Assembly (NCBI GenBank): GCA_947647505.1
Contig: CANSKO010000024.1
Location: 1-34,055, forward strand
Reading direction: 5' to 3'
DNA from: an uncultured Roseburia sp.
Lineage (GTDB): Bacteria > Bacillota > Clostridia > Lachnospirales > Lachnospiraceae
Length of the DNA: 34,055 bases
The notes under the pieces were generated by a model. That model ran no database searches. It was not told the DNA's origin and was given only the letters and a program-made list of their open reading frames with translations. Position 1 is the first letter of the stretch. Every line of letters begins with the position of its first letter. Position numbers and translations under genes: made by a program. Shown here piece after piece: positions 1 to 7,630 of this stretch.

Positions 1-245
1 TGAACAGCGCCGGCGGACGCTGCCATGACAATGCGCGATGCGAAAGCATGTGGGCACGGATGAAAGAAGAGCTTCTTTACGGTCGCCATAACACAGAAGA
101 AATGGCTGTTGAGGAATGAAAGACACTCATCTTTAGATATTTCATCAGCTACTGGAATAACAGGAGGATATGCTCAGCCAATGACAGGCTCCCTCCTATG
201 GTCAAACGACAGAGGCATTATGTATCTCTGGATGCTGCAGATTAG
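1..245 (+). pseudogene. IS3-family transposase orfB, 3' fragment with in-frame stop
   Basis: Reading from base 3, the frame gives the typical C-terminal part of an IS3-family DDE transposase: a CHDNARCES segment carrying the last catalytic acidic residue, then SMWARMKEELLYG, and after an interruption a tail with FRYFISYWNNRR and PPMVKRQRHY, ending at TAG 243-245. TGA at 117-119 sits where relatives have leucine in an EELKTL-like stretch, and the frame is kept on both sides. It is therefore a point nonsense change (or sequencing error) rather than a frameshift. The 5' part lies outside the window. A dead IS copy is the simplest reading. Confidence 0.8.
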
Positions 246-267
246 GTATTAGTATCTTTGCAAAAAA

Positions 268-286
268 GTGTCAACCGATATTGACA
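268..286. repeat. Probable right end of the IS3-family element
   Basis: GTGTCAAC at 268-275, followed by ATTGACA ending at 286, lies 25 bases after the transposase stop. Its reverse complement shares the GTTGACAC core with the probable left end of another IS3 fragment at 33035-33042. Both fit IS3-type terminal repeats. The outer boundary and the target duplication cannot be confirmed without an intact copy. Confidence 0.4.
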
Positions 287-327
287 ATATCAAAATAAAG
301 TGAAGAGCCAGATGAATAAAAGACGCA

Positions 328-371
328 GAGCCGACAGACTTGTGAGTAATCACAGTTTGTCGGTTCTCTTT
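328..371 (+). terminator. Hairpin with short T-run upstream of the ICE regulatory genes
   Basis: GAGCCGACAGACT (328-340) pairs, with G-T wobbles, with AGTTTGTCGGTTCTC (354-368). GTGA/TCAC extends the stem inward, and TTT follows. It looks like a terminator or attenuator in the leader of a Tn916-type regulatory module. From here to the sigma-like gene I see no convincing gene; a small open frame at 300-551 runs through the hairpin. Confidence 0.45.
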
Positions 372-575
372 ATGTTCAAGAAAGCAATTTTTACAAAGTC
401 AGCAGATTGTGTATTACAGCTAACAAAGGGAATCGTGATGGAATGTAAAGTATGTCAGCAACAAAATCGTATAGCCATTGACCTGTCAAAAAAAGCCGAG
501 CCATTAACAAGGACTATTGCGCCTATGGATATGAATACACACATCATGTAGTATGTCTTAATAACTCACATTACC

Positions 576-646
576 CAAACGTCTGTACCGCTTCATGTTG
601 TATGGGCGTTTGTTGTAATAGCCCCCTACTGGGAAGAAAGGGGGTG
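576..646 (+). promoter_or_regulatory. Two stem-loops in the leader, the second covering the ribosome binding site
   Basis: CAAACG (576-581) can pair with CGTTTG (607-612). Just downstream, CCCCCT at 622-627 can pair with the AGGGGG at 639-644 that serves as ribosome binding site for the sigma-like gene. This would hide the site. Leaders of conjugative transposon regulatory genes are often structured; function here is inferred from position only. Confidence 0.35.
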
Positions 647-653
647 AGTGAAA

Positions 654-1112
654 ATGAGATATTCTGAACAGTTCATGGAACATATCGAATATGCGTTTAA
701 TGTGTTCTGCAAGATTGTCCTGCGTCATGAAGCCATTAACGCATGGCGAGATTTGAAGCGGAAAGCGGAACGGGAAATATCCCTTGACTATCTAATGTCA
801 GAGAGATATTTTGAACCGTCTGCTATGGACAGTTACTTTGAAAAACGGGACAAGCCGACTGTATTTCTTGTGTTTGGAAAGGAAGTTATCGTTGATGATG
901 AACGGTTAGCAACGGCATTATCAAGATTGCCGCAATTAAGGCGAGAAGTCTTACTGCTTTATTACTTCATCGGCTATCGTGATGAAGCAATCGGCAGACT
1001 GTACAGGCGTTGCAGAAGTACGATAAATAGTCGAAGAAATGTTGCGCTGAAACAGTTGTGGAAAGAATGGGAGAGATTGAAACATGAGGAACAAAAAACT
1101 GATACCTTTTGA
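654..1112 (+). CDS. Tn916-family sigma-70-like regulatory protein
   Basis: This 152-residue protein has the layout of small sigma-like proteins of Tn916/Tn1549-type conjugative elements (Orf7-like). Its C-terminal half, with LSRLPQLRREVLLLYYF then YRRCRSTINSRRN, resembles a sigma-70 region 4 helix-turn-helix. The central part has the SLDYLM segment common in these proteins. ATG 654 lies 9 bases after AAGGGGG (639-644); an in-frame GTG at 648 is possible but very close to that site. The next gene overlaps its 3' end by 29 bases, as in related elements. In those elements such proteins activate transposition or transfer genes. No integrase, excisionase or transfer gene is visible, so it is probably a stranded remnant. 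Confidence 0.8.
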   Translation: MRYSEQFMEHIEYAFNVFCKIVLRHEAINAWRDLKRKAEREISLDYLMSERYFEPSAMDSYFEKRDKPTVFLVFGKEVIVDDERLATALSRLPQLRREVLLLYYFIGYRDEAIGRLYRRCRSTINSRRNVALKQLWKEWERLKHEEQKTDTF

Positions 1113-1287
1113 GGTAATTCAAAAAGCTGTTGTCGGAGAGCCGGAAGCGGTAGACGTAGTATTGCGGCACTACACCGCATATATCAAATACCTGTCTATG
1201 TATAAGGGACATATCAATGACGACACACAGGACAGATTAAAAGCAAAACTGGTTGAAGCCATACTGAAATTCCGCTTCGACCAATAG
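1084..1287 (+). CDS. Tn916-family HTH protein (Orf8-like)
   Basis: This 67-residue protein matches the short helix-turn-helix domain proteins that accompany the Orf7-like sigma protein in conjugative transposons (pattern IPFEVIQKAVVGEPEAVDVVLRHY near the N terminus, then a KLVEAILKFR end). It overlaps the upstream gene by 29 bases, which suggests translational coupling, and GGGAGAG at about 1069-1075 may serve as ribosome binding site. In intact elements the excisionase and integrase genes follow. Here a hairpin and about 280 bases of non-coding sequence follow, so the recombination module has been lost or replaced. Confidence 0.75.
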   Translation: MRNKKLIPFEVIQKAVVGEPEAVDVVLRHYTAYIKYLSMYKGHINDDTQDRLKAKLVEAILKFRFDQ

Positions 1288-1305
1288 GAGTAGCAAAGAC
1301 AGGAA

Positions 1306-1349
1306 AAGCTGTCAAGGATAAACTTCGCGCTACGCGCCCTTGACAGCTT
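1306..1349 (+). terminator. Perfect 12-bp stem-loop after the HTH gene
   Basis: AAGCTGTCAAGG (1306-1317) is the exact reverse complement of CCTTGACAGCTT (1338-1349), with a further GCGC/GCGC pairing possible in the loop. No strong T-run follows, so it may be an attenuator, protein-binding site or element boundary rather than a simple terminator. Between 1350 and 1513 I see no gene. Confidence 0.5.
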
Positions 1350-1513
1350 GTGGGTAGTCAAGAGGACGAAATCAGCAGACTGCTTTCGCCCTCAATTTAT
1401 TATGGGGCTTGTTACGCAATAGAGGTTATTTTGTCCTTGATTTATGCGGTTTTGCGGGCGTTAAAATGATAGGGCGAGGGTTTTATATGTTTGCTCTCAA
1501 AAACGACGTTCTA

Positions 1514-1542
1514 TTGAGTAACAGAACCAGAGTCAATAGAGT
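1514..1542 (+). promoter_or_regulatory. Candidate promoter for the SIR2 pair
   Basis: TTGAGT (1514-1519) and TAGAGT (1537-1542) are separated by 17 bases and lie about 80 bases upstream of the SIR2-like start. The match to the sigma-A consensus is moderate. It would let the pair be transcribed independently of the ICE regulatory genes. Confidence 0.4.
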
Positions 1543-1622
1543 TAACTTAGGAAATTGAAAATATGTAATAAATGCGATATGCTTATATGTACGAAAAAAT
1601 AATCAAAATTAAGGGGTATACT

Positions 1623-2756
1623 ATGAATAATTTACTTGTTGGAAATGGAATCAATATTCAATTTAATAAAACGGACTATACCTCTCAGCAAATTGTGCTT
1701 AGAATTCTAAAGAATTGTGATAGAGATGATTTTCCGTCACATATTATTGTAAATTTCCCGTATTTGTTAAAAAATTATATTGGACAGCTTTATTTAGAAT
1801 CCAGAAAAATCATTTTAGGTGATTATGATAACTATACATTTGGTTCTGCCGAAAAAAATTCATTGGTTTCTTTTAAAAAACAATACACTGATAAAATTAA
1901 TATGTTAAGAATCACAGATATCGGATTTGAAGATTACTACTTAATCCATGATTTAGTTTGCCACAAAATGAAAGTATATAATCCAGAACAGTTTTATATA
2001 AGAGAATCCATGAAAGTTGCATATCTATATTCAATTTATAATGACGGAAAAATAAATCAGCTATATAAAAATTATCCTGGATTATTTATAGAATTTCTCT
2101 TAAAATTTGACAATATTTTTACGACCAATTATGATTCAAATATTGAATTAGCTACGGAGAAAGAGATTGTTCATATCCATGGTCAATTTGATAAAAAAAG
2201 TGATGTCTATATTGCATCTTCTTTTAGAAATCAACTTCCAGATGCTCCAATTAAAGAAATTGATGTTGATGAAAATTACTTTTATCTTTATTCAAATGCA
2301 TTGACTACACATTGTGGAGCATATAAAGAGTTTCAATTAAAGCAACATTCACAAGCAAATAGTTGCGTGGAAAAAATGGCTTTAGCATATAATGCTGATT
2401 CTAAAATTAAACAAGAAGTAGATGGTTGGATTCATAATACCAATACGCTTACAGCAAACCTTGGCTATGCTATCCAACGTAAAGCATCTAATTCTTCGTT
2501 AACTTTTACTGACAATTATCACTTTGACAAATTTAAATCTATTTCTGGAACGTTGGAAATCCTTGGCTTGTCGCCATGGAATGATTTTCATATTTTTGAA
2601 TCCATAAATCTTGCTGATTTAGAAGAATGTGTATATTATTTCTTTGATAAAAGTGAATGTAACATAATTAGGAATATCTTGCCAACCCTTTTTGACCAAG
2701 GGAAGCTCAAATTTGAATCAGTTGAAACATTTTGGGGGAAGTGTTATGAAAACTAA
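1623..2756 (+). CDS. SIR2-like domain protein, putative defence NADase
   Basis: This 377-residue protein opens with NLLVGNGINIQF, a glycine-rich nucleotide-binding start typical of SIR2-like defence proteins. TTNYD follows at residues 167-171, then HIHG with the presumed catalytic His186. Near residues 314-321 LGLSPWND resembles the late G-x-S...D segment of the fold. Known relatives (ThsA of Thoeris, DSR proteins, SIR2-APAZ and stand-alone SIR2 proteins) degrade NAD+ after phage sensing; the reaction here is inferred from these motifs. I see no membrane segment or second recognisable domain. ATG 1623 is preferred over an upstream in-frame ATG at 1572 because AAGGGG lies 6 bases before it. 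It overlaps the next gene by 11 bases. Its strongly AT-rich composition contrasts with the core genes and suggests transfer. Confidence 0.82.
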   Translation: MNNLLVGNGINIQFNKTDYTSQQIVLRILKNCDRDDFPSHIIVNFPYLLKNYIGQLYLESRKIILGDYDNYTFGSAEKNSLVSFKKQYTDKINMLRITDIGFEDYYLIHDLVCHKMKVYNPEQFYIRESMKVAYLYSIYNDGKINQLYKNYPGLFIEFLLKFDNIFTTNYDSNIELATEKEIVHIHGQFDKKSDVYIASSFRNQLPDAPIKEIDVDENYFYLYSNALTTHCGAYKEFQLKQHSQANSCVEKMALAYNADSKIKQEVDGWIHNTNTLTANLGYAIQRKASNSSLTFTDNYHFDKFKSISGTLEILGLSPWNDFHIFESINLADLEECVYYFFDKSECNIIRNILPTLFDQGKLKFESVETFWGKCYEN

Positions 2757-3081
2757 AACTATTATAAAGCCTAAAAATGAATTTATAAAATGGATAGGTA
2801 TTGCAAACCTTTTTGCAAAAAGTATGATTTCACCCAATGATGCTCTTAAACAATTTAATAATCTTGACTCAACACAACGTATAAAGATAAAACAATTATT
2901 TGAAGAGTATGATAAAATTCGGAGAGTAAAGATTCCAAAGGGGGAAGTTGATGTCGCGTGGGAACTTTCTGTAATGGTTGATGTACATATTATTGCTACA
3001 GATTTTAACATAGACCCTCTAACTGTTGTTATGTGCGTTGCTCCGGTCTGTAAAGCTAACGAAAGGGTTGTTTTTAAATAA
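2746..3081 (+). CDS. Unknown 111-residue protein coupled to the SIR2-like gene
   Basis: I do not recognise this family. The start ATG lies inside the last codons of the SIR2-like gene, with GGGGG at 2734-2738 as ribosome binding site, which implies translational coupling. The protein has a lysine-rich N terminus, a predicted helical middle (SMISPNDALKQFNNLDSTQRIKIKQLFEEYDKI, visible as separate helices), and a mixed hydrophobic C-terminal third with two cysteines (MCVAPVCK). There is no signal peptide, transmembrane segment or catalytic motif. An overlapping small partner beside an NADase could be a sensor, a regulator or an immunity factor; that is inference from layout. A hairpin terminator follows. 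Confidence 0.7.
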   Translation: MKTKTIIKPKNEFIKWIGIANLFAKSMISPNDALKQFNNLDSTQRIKIKQLFEEYDKIRRVKIPKGEVDVAWELSVMVDVHIIATDFNIDPLTVVMCVAPVCKANERVVFK

Positions 3082-3141
3082 TTGTATCCTTTTTCCAGTG
3101 AAACAAAATATTGCTTTATAAGTTAATGCCGAAACTCAACA

Positions 3142-3189
3142 AAAAACAGAAAGCTGACTGCTTTTTGAAGTAATCAACTCTCTGTTTTT
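3142..3189 (+). terminator. Terminator after the SIR2 pair
   Basis: AAAAACAGA at 3142-3150 pairs with TCTGTTTTT at 3181-3189, extended by AG/CT, and closes the operon about 60 bases after the small gene. The pairing would also work on the opposite strand. Confidence 0.55.
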
Positions 3190-3453
3190 ATTTGCACCCT
3201 ATTTGTCAGCGTTAGTAATAAGTTGTTGTGAATACTTCCTTATCACCGTAAAATCAATGCATCAAGGTGTTTTGTAATTCCAACTGGCAATGATTACGTC
3301 TACCAGCAGACGCCGTATGATTTTATTGATACGGCCGGAATTGTAAAAAAATAAAGAGACAAAGAAGATTCCATACTATTGAAACGCGCTTTGACATAGA
3401 CTGTATTATGTAGGACAACACCAAAAAATATACAAAAAAACTTGTCGAAAGTA
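3190..3453. other. Intergenic gap between accessory DNA and nifJ
   Basis: No supported gene. An open stretch ending at TAA about 3352-3354 contains YDFIDTAGIVKK, vaguely like a GTPase G3 segment. It has no start or ribosome binding site and could be a gene scar left by insertion of the accessory DNA. The sequence is AT-rich like the SIR2 region. Confidence 0.3.
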
Positions 3454-3482
3454 TTGATTTTTTGGGATAAGAACTATATAGT
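3454..3482 (+). promoter_or_regulatory. Promoter of nifJ
   Basis: TTGATT (3454-3459) and TATAGT (3477-3482) are spaced by 17 bases, about 70 bases upstream of the nifJ start, with AAGGAGGA at 3543-3550 as ribosome binding site. The match is good for sigma-A. I see no Per box here. Confidence 0.6.
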
Positions 3483-3556
3483 ATTATATTAGAGACGGTA
3501 TGAAAAACCGCCAAAATTCAGGTACTTCAATATTCATCTTTTAAGGAGGAAATCAA

Positions 3557-6500
3557 ATGTCAAGAGCAAAACAGTCAATGGATGGCAATACGGCTGCCGC
3601 GCATGTCGCGTATGCGTTTACGGACGTTGCAGCGATTTACCCCATTACGCCTTCCAGCCCAATGGCTGACACGGTGGACCAGTGGTCCGCGGCAGGGCAG
3701 GAGAACATCTTTGGAAATCAGGTAAAGGTAGTGGAAATGGAATCCGAGGCGGGCGCAGCGGGCGCAGTTCACGGTTCCCTTGCAGCAGGCGCGTTAACGA
3801 CGACGTTTACGGCGTCTCAGGGCCTTTTGCTTATGATTCCAAATATGTACAAGATTGCGGGCGAGCAGCTTCCATGCGTATTTGATGTATCTGCCCGTAC
3901 GGTTGCGACGCAGTCGTTAAATATTTTTGGCGATCACAGCGACGTATATGCATGCCGTCAGACCGGTTTCGCCATGTTATGTGAGACAAACCCGCAGGAA
4001 GTTATGGATTTAAGCCCGGTGGCGCATCTGGCTACGATTGAAGGCAAAGTTCCGTTTATTAACTTCTTCGACGGATTCCGCACCTCCCATGAAATTCAGA
4101 AGATTGAAAAGTGGGATTACGCGGATTTGAAAGAAATGTGCAATATGGACGCTGTCAAAGCATTCCGTGACCATGCGTTAAATCCGGAACATCCGGCAAT
4201 GCGCGGCTCTCACGAGAACGGAGACGTATTCTTCCAGCATCGTGAAGCATGTAATCCGGTGTATGACGCGCTTCCGGCAATTGTTGAGAAATATATGGCG
4301 AAAGTCAATGAAAAGCTTGGAACAGATTATGGCCTGTTCAATTACTACGGAGCAAAAGACGCAGACCGCGTCATCGTTGCGATGGGTTCCATCAACGACG
4401 TAGCGGAGGAAGTGATCGATTACCTGACGGCGAAGGGCGAGAAGGTCGGACTGGTCAAGGTTCGCTTATACCGTCCGTGGGCGTCTGAGGCCTTCCTGAA
4501 AGCGCTTCCGAAGACGGCGAAGAAAGTTGCTGTTTTAGACAGGACGAAAGAGCCTGGATCACTGGGAGATCCTCTGTATCTGGACGTTGCGGCTACGCTT
4601 CGCGAAGCAGGGCTTGATGCAGTCGTTCTGACGGGCGGACGCTATGGCTTAGGCTCTAAGGACACGCCTCCTTCATCCGTATTTGCAATCTTCAAAGAGC
4701 TTGAGAAAGACGCGCCGAAAGCGCGCTTTACGGTCGGCATCGTAGACGATGTGACGCACTTAAGTCTGCCGGAAGTAAAACCGGCTCCGATTACAGCTGC
4801 GGAAGGCACAGTGGAATGCAAATTCTGGGGACTTGGCGGCGACGGCACAGTAGGCGCAAACAAGAACTCCACGAAGATTATCGGCGATCATACCGACAAA
4901 TATATTCAGGCATACTTCCAGTATGACTCCAAGAAGACGGGCGGCGTGACGATTTCCCATCTGCGGTTTGGCGACAAGCCAATCAGAAGCCCCTATTACA
5001 TCAATCAGGCGGATTTTGTCGCATGCCACAACCCGGCATACGTCAACAAAGGATTCAAGATGGTGCAGGATGTAAAACCGGGCGGCGTATTTATGATCAA
5101 CTGCCAGTGGTCCGACGCGGAACTGGAGCATCACTTAAATGCAGAAGCAAAGAAATACATTGCGGACAACAACATTCAGCTGTATACGATCAACGCCATT
5201 GACAAAGCGATCGAAATCGGCATGGGCAAGCGCACCAATACTATTTTGCAGTCTGCATTCTTCAAGCTGGCGAACGTAATGCCGATTGAGGAAGCAGTGG
5301 ATTTCATGAAAGCCGCTGCAAAGAAATCATACGGCAAGAAGGGCGACGCAGTTGTAGAGATGAACTACAAGGCAATTGACGCCGGCGTTGACGCGGTACA
5401 TAAAGTAGAGGTTCCGGATTCCTGGAAGAACCCGGCTGCGGATCCGGAGAAGAAGCCGTACGCAGGCCTTCCGAAGACAGTGAAGATGGTCGAAGAGCTG
5501 CTTGATCCGATTTCCATTATGGATGGCGATTCCCTTCCGGTTTCCGCATTTGCAGAAAATCCGGACGGACAGTTTGAGCTTGGCGCGTCCGCTTATGAGA
5601 AGCGCGGCACGGCCGTAACGGTTCCTGCCTGGGATGCAGAAAAATGTATTCAGTGTAACCAGTGTGCATTTGTATGTTCCCATGCGACGATTCGTCCGTT
5701 TATGCTGAGCGATGAAGAAGTAAAAGCTGCGCCGGAAGGCATCAAGCTTGCGGATACAAAGCCAAAAGCGAGCGAATACAAATATACGATGAGCGTGTCT
5801 CCGCTTGACTGTATGGGATGTGGAGAATGTATCACAGTCTGTCCGGTTGGCGCAATCGCAATGGTTCCGCAGGAGTCACAGGCGGCGGAGCAGCCGATCT
5901 TCGATTACCTGGTAGCGAATGTGGGCAGAAAAGACGCGGCTCCGGCCGAGACGACCGTAAAAGGCTCTCAGTTCAACCAGCCGCTGCTTGAGTTCTCCGG
6001 CTCCTGCGCAGGATGTGCGGAAACTTCTTATGCCCGTCTGATTACGCAGCTGTTCGGCGAGCATATGTACATTTCCAATGCAACAGGCTGTTCCTCGATC
6101 TGGGGCGGTCCGGCTGCGACTTCGCCGTATACGGTGCATAAAGACTCCAAAAAGGGTCCGGCGTGGGCAAACTCTCTGTTTGAGGACAATGCGGAGCACG
6201 GACTTGGCATGCAGATTGGTCAGCAGGTGCTGCGCGATCAGGCAATTGCAAGCGCAGAAAAATCGGCGTCTTCCGATCAGGCGAGCGCAGAATTTAAGGC
6301 GGCATTTGCGGCATTCATGGAGACAAAAGACAATACGAGAGAAAATGCGGCTGCTGCAGACGCTTTGATTGCGGAACTGGAAAAGGCTGCCGCTGCGGGC
6401 TGTACGGAAGCGAAAGCGGCGCTTGAGAAAAAAGATTACCTGGCGAAGAAATCCATCTGGATTCTTGGCGGCGACGGATGGGCATATGACATCGGCTTTG

Positions 6501-7102
6501 GCGGATTGGACCATGTGCTTGCTTCCGGCGAAAATGTAAACGTCATGGTATTTGATACCGAAATGTATTCCAATACGGGCGGCCAGGCTTCCAAGGCTTC
6601 CAATATCGGCGAGGTTTGCCAGTTTGCGGCTTCCGGTAAAGACATTGGCAAGAAGAGCCTTGCGGAAATTGCAATGAGCTACGGATACGTATACGTTGCG
6701 CAGGTTGCGCTTGGCGCAAATATGGCGCAGACGATCAAGGTTCTGGCGGAAGCGGAAGCTTACAACGGACCATCCTTAATCATCGGCTACGCTCCATGTG
6801 AGCTGCACGGCGTAAAGGGCGGCATGAACCACTGCCAGGATGAAATGAAGAAAGCAGTTGCTTCCGGCTACTGGAATCTCTTCTCCTTCAATCCGGCGTT
6901 AAAGGCGGAGGGCAAGAATCCGTTTACGCTGACGTCCAAACCGGGCGATGGCACTTATCAGGAATTCTTAAACAATGAGACGCGTTACAGCCGTCTGGCA
7001 AGGTCCTTCCCGGATCGTGCAGAAAAATTGTTTGCAGAGTCCGAGCAGGCGGCAAAAGACCGTTACGAGCATCTCCTGCGTTTGGTTGAGCTTTACAAAT
7101 AA
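3557..7102 (+). CDS. nifJ: Pyruvate:ferredoxin (flavodoxin) oxidoreductase
   Basis: This full-length 1181-residue PFOR oxidises pyruvate and CoA to acetyl-CoA and CO2 and reduces ferredoxin, the central step linking glycolysis to fermentation in clostridia. The N-terminal domain carries YPITPSSPM, followed by the transketolase-like and CoA domains. Two 4Fe-4S motifs are visible: Cys697/700/703/707 and Cys752/755/758/762. The proximal cluster ligands would be Cys817, Cys820, Cys845 and Cys1081, as in single-chain PFORs. The thiamine diphosphate site shows GGDGW at 971-975 and a later NTGGQASKAS. An alanine- and lysine-rich helical insertion at about 895-960 sits between the cluster region and this site, as in related enzymes. 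The gene stands alone between its own promoter and a strong terminator. Confidence 0.98.
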   Translation: MSRAKQSMDGNTAAAHVAYAFTDVAAIYPITPSSPMADTVDQWSAAGQENIFGNQVKVVEMESEAGAAGAVHGSLAAGALTTTFTASQGLLLMIPNMYKIAGEQLPCVFDVSARTVATQSLNIFGDHSDVYACRQTGFAMLCETNPQEVMDLSPVAHLATIEGKVPFINFFDGFRTSHEIQKIEKWDYADLKEMCNMDAVKAFRDHALNPEHPAMRGSHENGDVFFQHREACNPVYDALPAIVEKYMAKVNEKLGTDYGLFNYYGAKDADRVIVAMGSINDVAEEVIDYLTAKGEKVGLVKVRLYRPWASEAFLKALPKTAKKVAVLDRTKEPGSLGDPLYLDVAATLREAGLDAVVLTGGRYGLGSKDTPPSSVFAIFKELEKDAPKARFTVGIVDDVTHLSLPEVKPAPITAAEGTVECKFWGLGGDGTVGANKNSTKIIGDHTDKYIQAYFQYDSKKTGGVTISHLRFGDKPIRSPYYINQADFVACHNPAYVNKGFKMVQDVKPGGVFMINCQWSDAELEHHLNAEAKKYIADNNIQLYTINAIDKAIEIGMGKRTNTILQSAFFKLANVMPIEEAVDFMKAAAKKSYGKKGDAVVEMNYKAIDAGVDAVHKVEVPDSWKNPAADPEKKPYAGLPKTVKMVEELLDPISIMDGDSLPVSAFAENPDGQFELGASAYEKRGTAVTVPAWDAEKCIQCNQCAFVCSHATIRPFMLSDEEVKAAPEGIKLADTKPKASEYKYTMSVSPLDCMGCGECITVCPVGAIAMVPQESQAAEQPIFDYLVANVGRKDAAPAETTVKGSQFNQPLLEFSGSCAGCAETSYARLITQLFGEHMYISNATGCSSIWGGPAATSPYTVHKDSKKGPAWANSLFEDNAEHGLGMQIGQQVLRDQAIASAEKSASSDQASAEFKAAFAAFMETKDNTRENAAAADALIAELEKAAAAGCTEAKAALEKKDYLAKKSIWILGGDGWAYDIGFGGLDHVLASGENVNVMVFDTEMYSNTGGQASKASNIGEVCQFAASGKDIGKKSLAEIAMSYGYVYVAQVALGANMAQTIKVLAEAEAYNGPSLIIGYAPCELHGVKGGMNHCQDEMKKAVASGYWNLFSFNPALKAEGKNPFTLTSKPGDGTYQEFLNNETRYSRLARSFPDRAEKLFAESEQAAKDRYEHLLRLVELYK

Positions 7103-7125
7103 GCGGGAACGAAACAGAATAAAGG

Positions 7126-7173
7126 AAAAACATACAGGCATAGTCCGGATTCGGGCTGTGCCTGTATGTTTTT
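7126..7173. terminator. Bidirectional terminator after nifJ
   Basis: AAAAACATACAGGCA (7126-7140) pairs with TGCCTGTATGTTTTT (7159-7173). The A-run before and T-run after the stem make it usable on both strands. The perR promoter begins two bases later. Confidence 0.85.
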
Positions 7174-7174
7174 C

Positions 7175-7203
7175 TTGACAAAACAGAAGAAATAAATTAG
7201 AAT
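7175..7203 (+). promoter_or_regulatory. perR operon promoter
   Basis: TTGACA (7175-7180), 17 bases, then TAGAAT (7198-7203): close to the sigma-A consensus. The last base of the -10 element is the first base of the Per box, so bound repressor would block RNA polymerase. Confidence 0.8.
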
Positions 7204-7217
7204 TAGAATAATTCTAA
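7203..7217. promoter_or_regulatory. Per box (Fur-family operator)
   Basis: TTAGAAT-A-ATTCTAA is a perfect 7-1-7 inverted repeat, the layout of PerR/Fur boxes (PerR consensus TTATAATnATTATAA). It overlaps the -10 element of the operon that encodes a PerR-like protein, which strongly suggests autoregulation and control of the whole peroxide operon. Confidence 0.85.
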
Positions 7218-7233
7218 AAGGATGATATGAGAT

Positions 7234-7605
7234 ATGAATAAAAATGAAGCATTCATACTGGAAATGATTCGTTCCTCTGATGAGCATCTGACTGCCGAGC
7301 AGATATACCAAAAACTGACGGCGGATACACACAGGATGTCTTTGGCCACAGTTTATAATAATCTGACGCAGTTGTATGAAGCCGGGCAGATTCGCAAAAT
7401 TTCATCAGAAGGATATCCGGATCGATACGATAAAACTGTAAAACACGATCATCTGATTTGCAGGAAATGCGGAAGGCTGACAGATGTTTCTCTGGAAGAT
7501 CTGACGGAGCGTCTGCAGGCGCAGGTGGATGAGGAGGTCTTATCGTATGACTTAAAGATCAGCCATTTTTGTTCGTCCTGTCGGGATGATGATGGAATAT
7601 CATAA
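7234..7605 (+). CDS. perR: Fur-family repressor, PerR-like
   Basis: This 123-residue protein belongs to the Fur family. A winged HTH fills the first 70 residues (LTAEQIYQKL, MSLATVYNNLTQL). Then comes HDHLICRKCG, with metal-binding His residues and the first CxxC of the structural zinc site, and CSSC near the C terminus supplies the second pair. PerR is favoured over Fur or Zur because the gene heads an operon with rubrerythrin and sits behind a Per box. In PerR, peroxide oxidises Fe-ligating histidines and releases DNA. It is slightly shorter than the 140-150 residues usual for the family because the N terminus is trimmed. AAAGGATG at 7216-7223 provides the ribosome binding site. Confidence 0.88.
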   Translation: MNKNEAFILEMIRSSDEHLTAEQIYQKLTADTHRMSLATVYNNLTQLYEAGQIRKISSEGYPDRYDKTVKHDHLICRKCGRLTDVSLEDLTERLQAQVDEEVLSYDLKISHFCSSCRDDDGIS

Positions 7606-7630
7606 TATACAGATGCAGGGAGGAAGCAGT

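Noticed and set aside
117..119. TGA as a selenocysteine codon in the IS3 transposase
   Set aside because: The position is a leucine in relatives and a selenocysteine has no role in DDE transposases; a nonsense change is simpler.
300..551. 83-residue open frame upstream of the sigma-like gene
   Set aside because: It runs through a terminator-like hairpin, has no ribosome binding site and no recognisable family.
1572..1622. Longer N terminus for the SIR2-like protein
   Set aside because: No ribosome binding site before 1572, and the extra 17 residues are not part of the SIR2 fold start; AAGGGG fits ATG 1623.
3260..3354. Short open stretch with FIDTAGIV, like a GTPase
   Set aside because: No start, no P-loop and too short to support any gene.
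5876..6514. Long minus-strand open frame inside nifJ
   Set aside because: Shadow of the strongly coding plus strand; no start signals and low-complexity composition.
7586..7630. Upstream start for the rubredoxin/GltB-like protein
   Set aside because: It would overlap perR and lacks a ribosome binding site, while GGGAGGAAG precedes ATG 7631.
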